64,000 nucleotides of DNA. It comes from Halorubrum sp. 48-1-W. Lineage in GTDB: Archaea > Halobacteriota > Halobacteria > Halobacteriales > Haloferacaceae. Below, piece after piece: positions 7,585 to 16,499 of this stretch. The notes below the pieces were generated by a model that worked only from the letters and a program-made list of their open reading frames with translations, was not told the DNA's origin and ran no database searches. A program made the translations under genes and the position numbers. The stretch covers positions 1 through 64,000 of the forward strand of contig NZ_QMIM01000011.1 in NCBI RefSeq assembly GCF_003287355.1. Reading direction: 5' to 3'. Position 1 is the first letter of the stretch. Every line of letters begins with the position of its first letter.

Positions 7585-8874
7585 TTACGTCCCGTGCTCC
7601 CAGCTACCCATGTACTCGCGCTGCTCCGCGGAGAGCGAGTCGTGGTCGACGCCCTCGGCTGTGAGTTTGATCTCGGCGACCTCGCGGTCGAGGTCGTCGG
7701 GGACGTCGTGGACGCCGGCCTCGTAGGTCTCGGCGTTCTCGGCGAGCTCGCGGACGGCCACCGCCTGGACGCCGAAGCTCTGGTCCATCACCTCGACCGG
7801 GTGGCCTAAGGCGATGGGCGCGGCGAGGTTGACGAGCCGACCCTCCGCGAGCACGTTGAGCACGCGGCCGTCGGGCATCTCGTATCCCTCGACCCCCTCG
7901 CGGGCCTCGAACCGGTCGACCGCGAGGTCGTCGAGCTCCTCGAGGTTGATCTCCACGTCGAAGTGGCCGGCGTTCGCGAGGAGGACGCCGTCGTTCATGA
8001 CCTCGAAGTGCTCGCGGGTGATCACGTCGCGGTTGCCGGTGGTCGTGACGAACACGTCGCCCTTCCTCGCGGCCTCCTTCATCGGGAGCACCTCGTAGCC
8101 CTCCATGTGGGCCTCGAGCGCCTTTCGCGGGTCGACCTCGCAGACGATCACGTTGGCGTTCTGGCCGGCGGCCTTCTTCGCGACGCCCTTGCCGCAGTAG
8201 CCGAAGCCGCCGACGACGACGTTCTTGCCCGCAAAGGAGAGGTTCGTCGTCATCGCGATGGTCGCGAGCGAGGACTCGCCGGTGCCGTGGACGTTGTCGA
8301 ACAGCCGCTTCATCGGCGTGTCGTTCACGGCGAAGACCGGGTAGTGTAGCTCGCCGTCGGCGTCCATCGCGCGGAGGCGGTGGACCCCGGTCGTGGTCTC
8401 CTCGGCCCCGCCGAGGATCGAGTCGATCAGCTCGGGGTACTCCTCGTGGACGAGTTTCACCATGTCCATCCCGTCGTCGACGGTGATCGTCGGCCCGTGG
8501 GAGACGACCGCGTGCATCGCGTCGTAGTACCCCTCGTCGTCGACGCCGCGGACCGCGTAGGAGGTGATCGACTCGTGGTCGTTCAGCGCCGCGGAGACGT
8601 CGTCGTGCGTCGACAGCGGGTTACACCCGGTGATCGCGACCTCCGCGCCGCCGTCGGCGAGCAGCTCGACGAGGTTCGCCGTCTTCGCCTCGACGTGCAT
8701 CGCCATCGCGATCGTCTCGCCCTCGAGGGGTCGCTCCGTCTCGAACTCCCCGCGGAGCGCGTTCAGGATCGGCATGTGCTGGAGCGCCCAGTCCATCTTC
8801 CGGCGTCCCTCCTCGCGGGCCGTCTCGGGGTCCGACAGGTGCTCCGTGACCGGCGGATACGTGCTCTCGCTCAT
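7585..8874 (-). CDS. ahcY: Adenosylhomocysteinase (S-adenosylhomocysteine hydrolase)
   Basis: The 429-aa enzyme reversibly splits S-adenosylhomocysteine into adenosine and homocysteine, removing the inhibitory product of methyltransferases. The family features are clear: MDWALQHMPILNALR near the start, the substrate region THDDVSAAL, TTTGVHRL, and the NAD-binding loop GGFGYCGKG. The cytosolic tetramer carries bound NAD. ATG 8874 gives MSESTYPP; GTG 8892 would add six residues and cannot be excluded. An SAH/MTA deaminase is encoded 23 kb away (31225-32544), so the cell has two routes for SAH. Confidence 0.95.
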   Translation of the reverse strand: MSESTYPPVTEHLSDPETAREEGRRKMDWALQHMPILNALRGEFETERPLEGETIAMAMHVEAKTANLVELLADGGAEVAITGCNPLSTHDDVSAALNDHESITSYAVRGVDDEGYYDAMHAVVSHGPTITVDDGMDMVKLVHEEYPELIDSILGGAEETTTGVHRLRAMDADGELHYPVFAVNDTPMKRLFDNVHGTGESSLATIAMTTNLSFAGKNVVVGGFGYCGKGVAKKAAGQNANVIVCEVDPRKALEAHMEGYEVLPMKEAARKGDVFVTTTGNRDVITREHFEVMNDGVLLANAGHFDVEINLEELDDLAVDRFEAREGVEGYEMPDGRVLNVLAEGRLVNLAAPIALGHPVEVMDQSFGVQAVAVRELAENAETYEAGVHDVPDDLDREVAEIKLTAEGVDHDSLSAEQREYMGSWEHGT

Positions 8875-8950
8875 GTCACCGGGTTCGCTCACCGCACACT
8901 AAACGATGCCGACACGGGGTCGCGATCGAAAAGGAATCGTCCGTCGTCAG

Positions 8951-9820
8951 CTACGACTGCCCGGGCGCGTTTCCGGAGCCGCCTCCGTTGCCGGGAGCGT
9001 TCCCGGGGCCGTCCTCGTCGGTTTCGGCGTCGTCAGTCTCGTCAGCGTCGTCCTCATCACTCTCGTCCGCGTCGTCGCCGTCGTCCTCGTCCGCGTCGTC
9101 GCCGTCGTCAGTCTCGTCGTCCGCCTCGTCGTCACCGTCGGCGTCCTCGTCGTCACCGTTGCCGGCGTGGTCGGGAGCGTTCCCGGGCGCGTCAGTCTCG
9201 TTGGCGCCGTCGTCACCGTTCGCGTCGCTAGCGTTACCGGCGTCGTCGTTCGGGCCGCCCGGGCTCCCCGCGTGGTCGGGGGCGTTCCCGGGGTTGTTCT
9301 CGGTCACGAAGTCGGAGACTGAGCCGCCGATGCCGTCGTCACGGTCCCCGAGGTTCCCGATGAACTCACGGACCAGTTGGCCGAACGGTCGGTCCTCGTC
9401 TGCCCCGTCAGCGGCAGTCAGGTCGACGACCGTCGAGTCGGTCTCGTTTCCGGCCGTCGCGGTCACCTCGACGGTGACGTTCTCCTCGACAGCGGGGAGC
9501 TCGACCGTGCCGTTCTCGTCGGTCGTGTAGTTCCCCTCACCGACGTAGGTCACGTTCGTGTCGTCGCTCACGTTCGTGTCGTCGCTCACGTTCGTGTCGT
9601 CACTGGCGTTCGTGTCGTCACTGGCGTTCTCCGCCGTCACGGTCGTGACGTTCACCGAGGCGTTCTCCACTGCGGTGTCGTTCTCGGTCACCGCGACCGT
9701 CGGTTCGCCGTCGGCGTCCTCGACCGTCACGCCGAGCGTTCCCTCGGCGGCCACGACGCCGGTCACCGCGCCGATCGTGACGACCGCGATCACCAGCAGA
9801 CGTATCGTGCGTTCGCTCAT
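8951..9820 (-). CDS. Secreted acidic repeat protein with sequons
   Basis: The 289-aa protein has a signal peptide (RTIRLLVIAVVTIGAVTGVVAAEG) and no C-terminal membrane anchor. After it come NASDDTN/VSDDTN hexapeptide repeats (five copies, from an 18-bp DNA repeat near 9548-9640), many N-X-S/T sequons, PGNAPDHAG repeats and a long Asp/Glu-rich stretch. The tail is Gly/Asn-rich (GNAPGNGGG). It is probably exported, glycosylated and flexible, perhaps a cell-surface or matrix protein. ATG 9820 is about 28 nt after a CTTATAC element on the minus strand, which suits a leaderless transcript. I recognise no catalytic domain. Confidence 0.75.
   Translation of the reverse strand: MSERTIRLLVIAVVTIGAVTGVVAAEGTLGVTVEDADGEPTVAVTENDTAVENASVNVTTVTAENASDDTNASDDTNVSDDTNVSDDTNVTYVGEGNYTTDENGTVELPAVEENVTVEVTATAGNETDSTVVDLTAADGADEDRPFGQLVREFIGNLGDRDDGIGGSVSDFVTENNPGNAPDHAGSPGGPNDDAGNASDANGDDGANETDAPGNAPDHAGNGDDEDADGDDEADDETDDGDDADEDDGDDADESDEDDADETDDAETDEDGPGNAPGNGGGSGNAPGQS
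9548..9640. repeat. 18-bp coding tandem repeat
   Basis: About five tandem 18-bp units, CGTTCGTGTCGTCGCTCA or close variants, encode the SDDTNV/SDDTNA repeats of the secreted acidic protein. The units keep the reading frame, so length variation by slippage would preserve the protein. Confidence 0.8.
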
Positions 9821-10071
9821 GTCCACTCGGGTCGTACGGCCGGTCCCGTATAAGTCGGGAACTCGGTTAAGCCCGATTAATTCGGATTGTACCCGGCTTC
9901 ACCCGGGTTTGTGGGACGTTCGTGGGATCGAGGGGGTCGCCGACGATCCGACCTGCCCGTCGGGCTCGTCCGGACCCGCTCGCGTCTCGCCCGCGGGTCG
10001 ACTGACCCGTTCAGTCCGGTCGGTCCGATCCGCACGGGGCGAAGGCGGCGTCCCGGTCCGCCCGCCAGCGA
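9821..10071. other. Intergenic, promoter for the secreted protein, nothing else seen
   Basis: The part next to 9820 is relatively AT-rich and carries GTATAAG at about 9847-9853, the likely TATA element of the gene on the minus strand. The rest is GC-rich and without a supportable gene. Confidence 0.4.
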
Positions 10072-10518
10072 TCACGCGCTCGCGGGGGCGCTCGACCCTC
10101 GGCGCCGCCCCAACGCCAGCCCCGCGAAGGCGACGACCGCCAACTGGACGCCGACGCCGACGCTCGATCCGACCATCCTGACGGCCGTGATCGCGCCCTG
10201 CTGGGGGTCGAGCCAGAGGAGCGTCCCGGCGGTCACGACGAGGTACGCGACCGTCGCGACGACGCCGGTGGCGAGCACGACCGTCCCGTCGCCACGAGGG
10301 TCGTCCCGCGTTCGGCCGATCCGGTAGGCGACGCCGAGGAGCAAACCGTAGACGAGCGCGAAGGAGACGAACCGGCCGCCGGCGATGTACAACGAGAGGA
10401 GGTTCGTGGGCGGGATGTCGACGGACGATTCGAGGAGGATCGGGGCGAGTCGACGCGTCAGGGCGGTCGTTCCCGCGGCGAAGGCTGTGACGATCGCGGG
10501 GAGGAGGGCTCGGGTCAC
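10072..10518 (-). CDS. Small integral membrane protein of unknown function
   Basis: The 148-aa protein has about four hydrophobic segments: near residues 5-20, 45-66, 80-100 and 115-137, the last containing VGVGVQLAVVAFAGLALG. Polar charged loops separate them and the tail is basic (GRRRGSS). The start is a GTG at 10518. It lies downstream of the dehydrogenase gene on the same strand with a 69-bp gap, so cotranscription is possible. I do not recognise a family; membrane location is the only firm statement. Confidence 0.65.
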   Translation of the reverse strand: MTRALLPAIVTAFAAGTTALTRRLAPILLESSVDIPPTNLLSLYIAGGRFVSFALVYGLLLGVAYRIGRTRDDPRGDGTVVLATGVVATVAYLVVTAGTLLWLDPQQGAITAVRMVGSSVGVGVQLAVVAFAGLALGRRRGSSAPASA

Positions 10519-10587
10519 GCTCCGATCCCGATCCGAGACGGTGTTGAACGTTCCGGTCGGACGTAGTCGCGTCGCCGTTCCTCTCCG

Positions 10588-11706
10588 TCACTCAGCCGAA
10601 CCGGGCACCGTCCCGTACGTCTGGGGGTCGACCCGGTACGTCCCGTCGTCGCCGCGGAGGTACCGCCGGGCTTCCTCGGCCGCTTTGCGCCGCACCTCGC
10701 GTTTCGACTCCTCGGAGTACCACGCGATGTGTGGAGTGACGACGACGTCGTCGCGGCCGACCAGTCTGTCGTCCGCCGGCGGCTCGGCCGGGAGGACGTC
10801 GAGCCCGGCGCTCCGGACCGTCCCGTCGTCCAGTGCCGCGATCAGCGCGTCGGCGTCGACCACCTCTCCACGTGCGGTGTTCACGAGGACCGTCCCCGCG
10901 CCGTCCCGCTCGCGCATGACGTCGAAGGTATCCCCGTCGAACATCCCCCGCGTCTCGGGCGTCAACGGCGTGTGAACGGAGATCACGCCGCTCTCGCGGA
11001 GGAGGTGATCGAAGTCGACCGGCTCCGCGTCGAGCGCGCGGATCTCCGCCTCGGGGACGTACGGGTCGTGAACGACGACGCGGCCGAACTGCGGGGTCGC
11101 CTTTCGGACGGTTTCCCGGCCGATGCGGCCACAGCCGACGACGCCGAACGTCAGCTCCGCGGGGCGGTGAAGCGGGGCGCTGACCTGCCAGTCCCAGCCG
11201 CCGGCCGCCGTGTCTGCGGCGGCGGTCGGGATCCCGCGGACGAGGGAGGCGCACATCCCGATCGCGTGCGCGGAGACCTCGTCCATGCCGTAGTCCGGGA
11301 CGTTCGAGACGGCCACGCCGTGGGCCTCCGCCGCTGTGAGGTCGATGTTGTCGACGCCGACGCCGGCACGGACGACCGCCCGGAGGCTCGGACAGCCCTC
11401 GATGACCTCGGCGGTCATCGGCGTCGACGCGTCGACGACGATCGCGTCCGGGTCCGACTCGATCACCGCCTCGGCCGAGCGGAGCGGACGCTGTATCAGC
11501 GTCACTTCCTCGCCGAAGACCTCGCGTTCGGTCGCGAGGCTCGTGAGTTTGGTGTCGCTGATCACGACTCGGGGGCGGTCGTCGTTCCCGTCTCCGGCGA
11601 GTTCGTCGTCCGTGATCTCGTCGTTTGCGGTCGTGTCGTCCGCGGTCTCATCGTCGCCTGCGATCCGATCGCCGCTACCCTCGTCGGGGACGCTGGATCC
11701 GGTCAT
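10588..11706 (-). CDS. D-2-hydroxyacid dehydrogenase / CtBP-like protein
   Basis: The 372-aa protein has a low-complexity acidic N-terminal extension (about 1-42, ADDTTANDEITDDE) before the dehydrogenase domain. The NAD-binding motif is GVVGCGRIGRE near 187-197. The catalytic Arg lies in NTARGE, the Glu in AEPP, and the His in TPHIAWYSEES. The VRAGVGVDNID and HTPLTPETRGM motifs also fit the family. The WYS segment after the active-site His is common in C-terminal-binding-protein-like members. The substrate is unknown. A second member lies at 42775-43809 and lacks the extension. Confidence 0.85.
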   Translation of the reverse strand: MTGSSVPDEGSGDRIAGDDETADDTTANDEITDDELAGDGNDDRPRVVISDTKLTSLATEREVFGEEVTLIQRPLRSAEAVIESDPDAIVVDASTPMTAEVIEGCPSLRAVVRAGVGVDNIDLTAAEAHGVAVSNVPDYGMDEVSAHAIGMCASLVRGIPTAAADTAAGGWDWQVSAPLHRPAELTFGVVGCGRIGRETVRKATPQFGRVVVHDPYVPEAEIRALDAEPVDFDHLLRESGVISVHTPLTPETRGMFDGDTFDVMRERDGAGTVLVNTARGEVVDADALIAALDDGTVRSAGLDVLPAEPPADDRLVGRDDVVVTPHIAWYSEESKREVRRKAAEEARRYLRGDDGTYRVDPQTYGTVPGSAE

Positions 11707-11858
11707 CGATCCCGGGTACCGGCGACGGAAGCATAATACCCCGACTCGGCGGTAACGCGGGATCGTGGCCTCGCGAAGGATCGCCGCGGGCGGGTCCTTC
11801 CCGATCGATCCCCGCCAACAGCGTTATTCCCGGCGAACGCCTACCGAACCCACAGACA

Positions 11859-12059
11859 GTGTCCACCCATCACCCCTCCACCGACGACACGAACTCACGC
11901 CCGAAGGCGGTGTTGTTCTGCCCCGAGTGCGGCCACGAGAGCCCCCTCACCGGCGACTGGATCGTCCGGGAGAACGCGGGGCGGACCACCCACACGTGTC
12001 CGGCCTGTGACGCGACCGTCGGGGACCGTCGCCGCCCGGAGCCGGCGCTCGCCTACTGA
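11859..12059 (+). CDS. Small CPxCG zinc-finger protein (DUF8106-like)
   Basis: The 66-aa protein has two zinc-binding knuckles, CPECG (21-25) and CPACD (47-51), spaced as a single zinc ribbon. GTG 11859 was chosen because it gives a compact protein; the open frame further upstream is not protein-like. Haloarchaea encode many such micro-proteins, several of which affect regulation or biofilm growth, but the role of this one is unknown. It stands alone upstream of pyrG. Confidence 0.75.
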   Translation: MSTHHPSTDDTNSRPKAVLFCPECGHESPLTGDWIVRENAGRTTHTCPACDATVGDRRRPEPALAY

Positions 12060-12092
12060 CCACGAGCTACCGATCCGGCCAGCGGCCACGCC

Positions 12093-12149
12093 GACACCCG
12101 CTCGAACCGCCGACGCCCGCTCGGACCGCCGATGCCCGCCCGGACCGCC
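12093..12149. repeat. 19-bp tandem repeat, three copies
   Basis: Three units, 12093-12111, 12112-12130 and 12131-12149, follow the pattern GAYRCCCGCYCGRACCGCC. They sit in the gap between the zinc-finger gene and pyrG. They look like a small slippage array and have no visible coding role. Confidence 0.8.
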
Positions 12150-12313
12150 GGCTTCCGGCGGTATCATCTCCTCTCCCGCCGCGGTCCGGCGTGCGGGTCG
12201 TTCCCGTTCGACGAACGATCGGTTCGTCTCCACCCACACGGACGATCGTGTTCGTTTTTCCCGGTTCGGAACCCCTCCGAAACGGTTTTGCCGACCCCTG
12301 ACGGACGGTCGAT

Positions 12314-13969
12314 ATGCCAACGGATCCCGATACGGGGTACGATCCCTCGTTGGGTCGGAAGTTCGTGTTCGTCACGGGGGGCGTCATGTCCGGGCTGGGC
12401 AAGGGAATCACCGCCGCCAGCACCGGCCGGCTCCTCTCGAACGCGGGCTTCGACGTGACCGCGGTCAAGGTGGACCCCTATCTCAACGTCGACGCCGGGA
12501 CGATGAACCCGTACGAACACGGCGAGGTGTACGTCTTGAAGGACGGCGGCGAAGTCGACCTCGATCTGGGGAACTACGAACGCTTCCTCGGGACGGACAT
12601 GACGTTCGACCACAACGTCACCACGGGGAAGACCTACCAGCACGTCATCGAACGCGAGCGCGCCGGCGACTACCTCGGCAAGACCGTCCAGATCATCCCG
12701 CACGTCACGGACGACATCAAACGGCGCATCCGCGAGGCCGCCGAGGGGAGCGACGTCTGTCTGATCGAGATCGGCGGCACCGTCGGCGACATCGAATCGA
12801 TGCCGTTCCTCGAGGCGCTCCGGCAGTTCGCCCACGAGGAGGACGACGAGGACATCCTCTTTACCCACGTCACGCTCGTCCCCTACTCGAAGAACGGCGA
12901 ACAGAAGACGAAGCCGACCCAACACTCGGTGAAGGAGCTGCGCTCCATCGGCCTCCAGCCCGACGTGCTCGTCGGGCGCTGTACGGACCGGCTGGAGCCG
13001 GAGACCAAAGAGAAGATCGCGCTGTTCTGTGACGTTCCCACCGACGCCGTCTTCTCGAACCCCGACGTCGAGGACATCTACCACGTTCCGCTGATGGTCG
13101 AAGACGAGGGGTTAGACGAGTACGTGATGGAGCGGCTCGGGCTCGCCGACGAGGCGCTCCCGAAGGCGGAGCGATCGACGGAGTGGCGCGAACTCGTCAC
13201 CCGCGACCGCGACGAGGAGATCGACGTGGCGCTCGTCGGCAAGTACGCGTTGGAGGACGCGTACATGTCGATCCACGAGGCGCTGAAACACGCCGGCATC
13301 CAGACGGGGACGGAGGTCAACGTGTTGTGGGTCGACGCCGACGAGACCCGCGAGGAGCACGAAAAGCGGCTGGCGTCCGCGGACGCGGTCGTCGTCCCCG
13401 GCGGGTTCGGCTCCCGCGGAACCGACGGGAAGATCGAGGCGGTCCGGTACGCCCGCGAGAACGACGTGCCCTTCCTCGGGCTCTGTCTCGGCTTCCAGAT
13501 GGCGGTCGTCGAGCACGCGCGCAACGTCCTCGGGCTGGCGGGCGCCCACTCCGCGGAGATCGACCCCGACACCCCTCACCCGGTCATCGACCTCCTCCCC
13601 GAGCAGTACGAGACCGAGGACATGGGCGGGACGATGCGGCTCGGCGCCCACGAGACGGACATCGAGCCCGGCACGCTCGCGGCCGAGGTGTACGGCGCCG
13701 ACTCCTGTACGGAGCGACACCGCCACCGCTACGAGGTGAACCCCGAGTACATCGACGAGCTGGAGGCCGACGGATTGACGTTCTCCGGGCGGGCCGACAA
13801 CCGGATGGAGATCGTCGAACGCGGCGACCACCCGTTCTTCTTCGGGACGCAGGCACACCCCGAGTTCCGCTCGCGGCCCGACCGGGCGAGCCCGCCGTTC
13901 GTCGCCCTGGTGAAGGCGGCGCTCGGATCGACGGACACAACCGAGCGGAACGCGGACGTGAGGCTATAG
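12314..13969 (+). CDS. pyrG: CTP synthase
   Basis: The 551-aa enzyme aminates UTP to CTP using ATP and glutamine. The N-terminal synthetase domain (about 1-280) starts with [16 protein letters not shown] and contains [14 protein letters not shown]. The C-terminal class I glutamine amidotransferase domain has GGFGSRG, the nucleophile Cys in LGLCLGFQ, and the catalytic His and Glu in THPEFRSRP-like sequence (AHPEFRSRP). All key residues are present. The guaA ATPase-subunit gene starts immediately after the stop, so the two nucleotide amidotransferases form an operon. Confidence 0.97.
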   Translation: MPTDPDTGYDPSLGRKFVFVTGGVMSGLGKGITAASTGRLLSNAGFDVTAVKVDPYLNVDAGTMNPYEHGEVYVLKDGGEVDLDLGNYERFLGTDMTFDHNVTTGKTYQHVIERERAGDYLGKTVQIIPHVTDDIKRRIREAAEGSDVCLIEIGGTVGDIESMPFLEALRQFAHEEDDEDILFTHVTLVPYSKNGEQKTKPTQHSVKELRSIGLQPDVLVGRCTDRLEPETKEKIALFCDVPTDAVFSNPDVEDIYHVPLMVEDEGLDEYVMERLGLADEALPKAERSTEWRELVTRDRDEEIDVALVGKYALEDAYMSIHEALKHAGIQTGTEVNVLWVDADETREEHEKRLASADAVVVPGGFGSRGTDGKIEAVRYARENDVPFLGLCLGFQMAVVEHARNVLGLAGAHSAEIDPDTPHPVIDLLPEQYETEDMGGTMRLGAHETDIEPGTLAAEVYGADSCTERHRHRYEVNPEYIDELEADGLTFSGRADNRMEIVERGDHPFFFGTQAHPEFRSRPDRASPPFVALVKAALGSTDTTERNADVRL

Positions 13970-14887
13970 ATGGTCGAGACGGACGCGTTCATCGACGAGG
14001 CGGTGGCGGAGATCCGCGAGGCGGTCGGCGACGCGAACGCCGTGATCGCCTTATCGGGCGGCGTCGACTCCTCGGTCGCGGCGACGCTGGCGTACGAGGC
14101 GATCGGCGACCGGCTCACGCCGGTGTACGTCGACACGGGACTGATGCGGAAGGGCGAGACCGAGGGGGTCGAAGAGACCTTCTCGTTCATGGAGTCGCTG
14201 CGGGTCGTCGAGGCGGAGGAGCGCTTCTTCGACCGGCTCGAGGGCGTGGTCGACCCCGAGGAGAAACGCCACGTCATCGGCGAGGGGTTCATCGACGAGT
14301 TCGAGACGGTCGCCCGCGAGGTCGACGCCGACTACCTCGTCCAGGGGACGATCTACCCCGACCGCATCGAGTCGGAGGGCAACATCAAGTCGCACCACAA
14401 CGTGGGCGGGCTCCCCGACGTCGTCGACTTCGAGGGGATCGTCGAGCCGGTGCGTGACCTCTACAAGGACGAGGTCCGCGAGGTTGCCCGCGCGCTCGGC
14501 CTCGAGGAAGTCATCTCCGAGCGGATGCCGTTTCCCGGTCCCGGACTCGCCGTCCGGGTCGTCGGCGAGGTCACCCCGGAGAAGGCGGCGGTCGCCCGCG
14601 AGGCGTGTCACGTCGTCGAGGAGGAGCTCGCGGAGTACGACCCCTGGCAGGCGTTCGGGGCCGTGATCGGGAAGGCGACCGGCGTGAAAGGCGACAACCG
14701 GGTCCACGGCTGGGTCGTCGCCGTGCGCTCGGTCGAGAGCCGCGACGGGATGACCGCGCGCGCCCAGGAGATCGACTGGAGCACGCTCCAGCGGATCCAG
14801 AGCCGGATAACGGGTGAAAACGAGAACGTCGCCCGCGTCGTCTACGACGTGACCCACAAACCGCCCGCGACCATCGAGTACGAGTGA
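13970..14887 (+). CDS. guaAB: GMP synthase, ATP-pyrophosphatase subunit B
   Basis: The 305-aa protein is the PP-loop subunit of GMP synthase, which converts XMP to GMP. The P-loop ALSGGVDSS is near residues 25-33. The C-terminal dimerisation domain contains [15 protein letters not shown] and ends with the conserved [11 protein letters not shown]. As usual in archaea, the glutaminase subunit is a separate protein and is not in this window. It directly follows pyrG without a gap and overlaps the next ORF (TGATG). Confidence 0.96.
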   Translation: MVETDAFIDEAVAEIREAVGDANAVIALSGGVDSSVAATLAYEAIGDRLTPVYVDTGLMRKGETEGVEETFSFMESLRVVEAEERFFDRLEGVVDPEEKRHVIGEGFIDEFETVAREVDADYLVQGTIYPDRIESEGNIKSHHNVGGLPDVVDFEGIVEPVRDLYKDEVREVARALGLEEVISERMPFPGPGLAVRVVGEVTPEKAAVAREACHVVEEELAEYDPWQAFGAVIGKATGVKGDNRVHGWVVAVRSVESRDGMTARAQEIDWSTLQRIQSRITGENENVARVVYDVTHKPPATIEYE

Positions 14888-15282
14888 TGGCGGGGAACAC
14901 ACGGACCGCGGTCGTCGCGGGGCCCGACGAACACGGCGTCGGCGAGGAGCTGGAAGCCCTCGACGCGACGGTGTCGCGGATCGCGGGGATCGTCTCGGCG
15001 GACGCCCTGACGGACGCGGGGATCGCCGACGCCGACTACTTCGTGTTGACCGACGCCGACGAGGCGACGGGGATCCCGGTCGCGAAGGAGCTGAACCCGT
15101 CGGTGACGGTCGTGACGTACGCGGACCGGTCGCTGCCGGAGTTCGTCGCGGGCGTCGCCGACCTCGCGGTCGACCCGGCGCTCGTGGGTCCCGCCCTGCT
15201 CGCCGAGGAGCTGGCGGCCGGCGGGCCGACCGCCGCCGCGCCCGGGAGCGACGATCTGACCGACGGCAGGGCCGACGAGTAG
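14887..15282 (+). CDS. DUF7126-like conserved haloarchaeal protein
   Basis: The 131-aa protein starts at ATG 14887, overlapping the guaA stop by one base; GTG 14884 adds one residue. It has a Rossmann-like alternation of strands and helices (TAVVAGPDEHGVG, YFVLTDADEATGIPVA, VTVVTYADRS), reminiscent of TrkA-N or CheY-like folds, and a low-complexity tail. It is often found beside pyrG/guaA in haloarchaea and is sometimes mislabelled CTP synthetase. Its function is unknown; the operon position suggests a link to nucleotide metabolism. Confidence 0.7.
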   Translation: MAGNTRTAVVAGPDEHGVGEELEALDATVSRIAGIVSADALTDAGIADADYFVLTDADEATGIPVAKELNPSVTVVTYADRSLPEFVAGVADLAVDPALVGPALLAEELAAGGPTAAAPGSDDLTDGRADE

Positions 15283-15366
15283 GAACCGCCGAGCCCGTTT
15301 CGCCGCGTCGGCTGCGATACCTGCCACGGTGCCCGCCGCTTATGTAGCCGGACCCGAAGTAGGGGT

Positions 15367-16038
15367 ATGGACGAGCAGTCACCCGTCGACCGGCGGTCCC
15401 CGGTCGGCGAACCGGTCGTTCGCTCGGATCCGGCGGTCACCGGCGAGCGCGCGGCCGAGGCGGTGGGCTTCGACCCCGACGACCCCGAGAGCGTCGCCGA
15501 GGCCGCGGAGACGGTCCGGCGCTTCGCGTCCGGCGAGGTCGGCGACGACGACCACGTGTTGATGCTCCGCGGGGCCGCCGCCTGCGCGGCGCTGGTTCGC
15601 GGCGTCGGCTCGTACAAGGAGGCCACTGCCCGCGCCGGCGACGGGGTCACCGTGGCGTTCATCCGGAAGTGGGCCCGGGTTCACGACCTTCCGCAGGCGA
15701 TCCGGCGGCAGGTCGCCCGCGGGTACATCACGCCGAGCGCGGCCAAACACGTCGCCCGGTTGGGCGGGACCGACCGGTACCTCCTGGCGTGGGCCGCCAT
15801 CGACGGCGACATGACCGTCCGGGAGGTCCGCTCCGTCGCCTCGGCGGTCAACGACGGCGAGGACATGGCGGACGCGACCCGGGAGATCGGCGTCGATCTG
15901 GGGCGGATGGCCCTCGGCCTCCCGCTCGAGACGTACGTCGAACTCCGACGACGGGCCGCGATGCGGAACGTCGAGCCGGACGCGATCGTCGCGACCGCGC
16001 TCGAGGAACACTTCGCGTCGTCGCCGGCGGAGGAGTAG
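15367..16038 (+). CDS. DUF7119-like protein with a ParB-type HTH-like region
   Basis: The 223-aa protein has a helical central region (about 85-155). VAFIRKWARVHDLPQAIRRQVARGYITPSAAKHVARL resembles in layout the helix-turn-helix of ParB/KorB proteins, where a helix pair is followed by a region that scans for sites. It lacks the N-terminal ParB nuclease/CTPase boxes. It is probably a DNA-binding protein conserved in haloarchaea. It sits between the guaA operon and tRNA-Lys. The DUF assignment is from memory and the function is inferred. Confidence 0.65.
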   Translation: MDEQSPVDRRSPVGEPVVRSDPAVTGERAAEAVGFDPDDPESVAEAAETVRRFASGEVGDDDHVLMLRGAAACAALVRGVGSYKEATARAGDGVTVAFIRKWARVHDLPQAIRRQVARGYITPSAAKHVARLGGTDRYLLAWAAIDGDMTVREVRSVASAVNDGEDMADATREIGVDLGRMALGLPLETYVELRRRAAMRNVEPDAIVATALEEHFASSPAEE

Positions 16039-16096
16039 CCGCCGAGTCCTGCCGTTTCTAAACGTTTATCCGTGGTCTGGTCGTACCCGGTGACGC

Positions 16097-16170
16097 GGGC
16101 CGGTAGCTCAGTTAGGGAGAGCGTCCGGCTTTTAACCGGACGGTCGGGGGTTCGAATCCCTCCCGGCCCG
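16097..16170 (+). tRNA. tRNA-Lys (UUU)
   Basis: The gene folds with acceptor GGGCCGG/CCGGCCC and discriminator G, D-arm UAGCUCAGUUAGG, anticodon stem UCCGG/CCGGA around CUUUUAA (anticodon UUU), and T-arm GGGGUUCGAAUCCC. CCA is not encoded. Confidence 0.97.
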
Positions 16171-16275
16171 TTCACTGAACCGCCGAGCGACAGCGAGGCG
16201 GTGAGGGAACCGGCAGGAGGGATTCGAACCAGGGAACACGTAGCGCCGAGCGAAGCGACCGAGCACGAACCACAG
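16171..16275 (+). repeat. tRNA-Lys trailer unit with inverted T-arm
   Basis: Directly after the tRNA comes a hairpin with arms ACCGCC (16179-16184) and GGCGGT (16197-16202) around GAGCGACAGCGA. Then comes an inverted copy of the tRNA T-arm (16216-16230, 15 nt), then GCGCCGAGCGAAGCGACCGAGCACG. The 14-mer CGAGCGACAGCGAG is also present in the tRNA-Phe trailer on its own strand. No direct second copy of the tRNA end is visible, so this unit may be decayed or a simpler form. Confidence 0.65.
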
Positions 16276-16499
16276 CGCGCGAACGGGAAGGCGGTACCTG
16301 AAAAGGAGTGACTCCCGTTCTATGACGCAACCAAACACGAGACGATGACGGAAGCGGAACGAACAGAGATGTACCAAGCGTGGAGCGAGTACCGGGGGGG
16401 TCTGCGGACTGGGACAAAACCAGGGGAGTGACGACGTAGAGGATGCGTAGGTCACGATCCGGAAACTGACAGTCTCGAGGTGTACAGTCTACTCGATGC
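16276..16499 (+). other. Gap with one tiny possible ORF (16345-16431)
   Basis: A 28-aa frame from ATG 16345 encodes MTEAERTEMYQAWSEYRGG and a short tail. The frame is open back to a TGA at 16309 and looks more protein-like than random. It could be a gene remnant. No other feature is seen here. Confidence 0.2.

Noticed and set aside
8947-9216. Thr-rich minus-strand ORF in the repeat protein gene
   Set aside because: It is a frame-shifted reading of the repeated acidic gene.
9541-9640. Possible CRISPR-like repeat
   Set aside because: The units are contiguous 18-bp coding repeats with no spacers.
13183-14457. Arginine-rich ORF spanning pyrG and guaA
   Set aside because: It is an out-of-frame shadow; the two true genes explain the DNA completely.
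14051-15382. Long minus-strand ORF opposite guaA
   Set aside because: It is antisense to a well-conserved enzyme gene with normal motifs.
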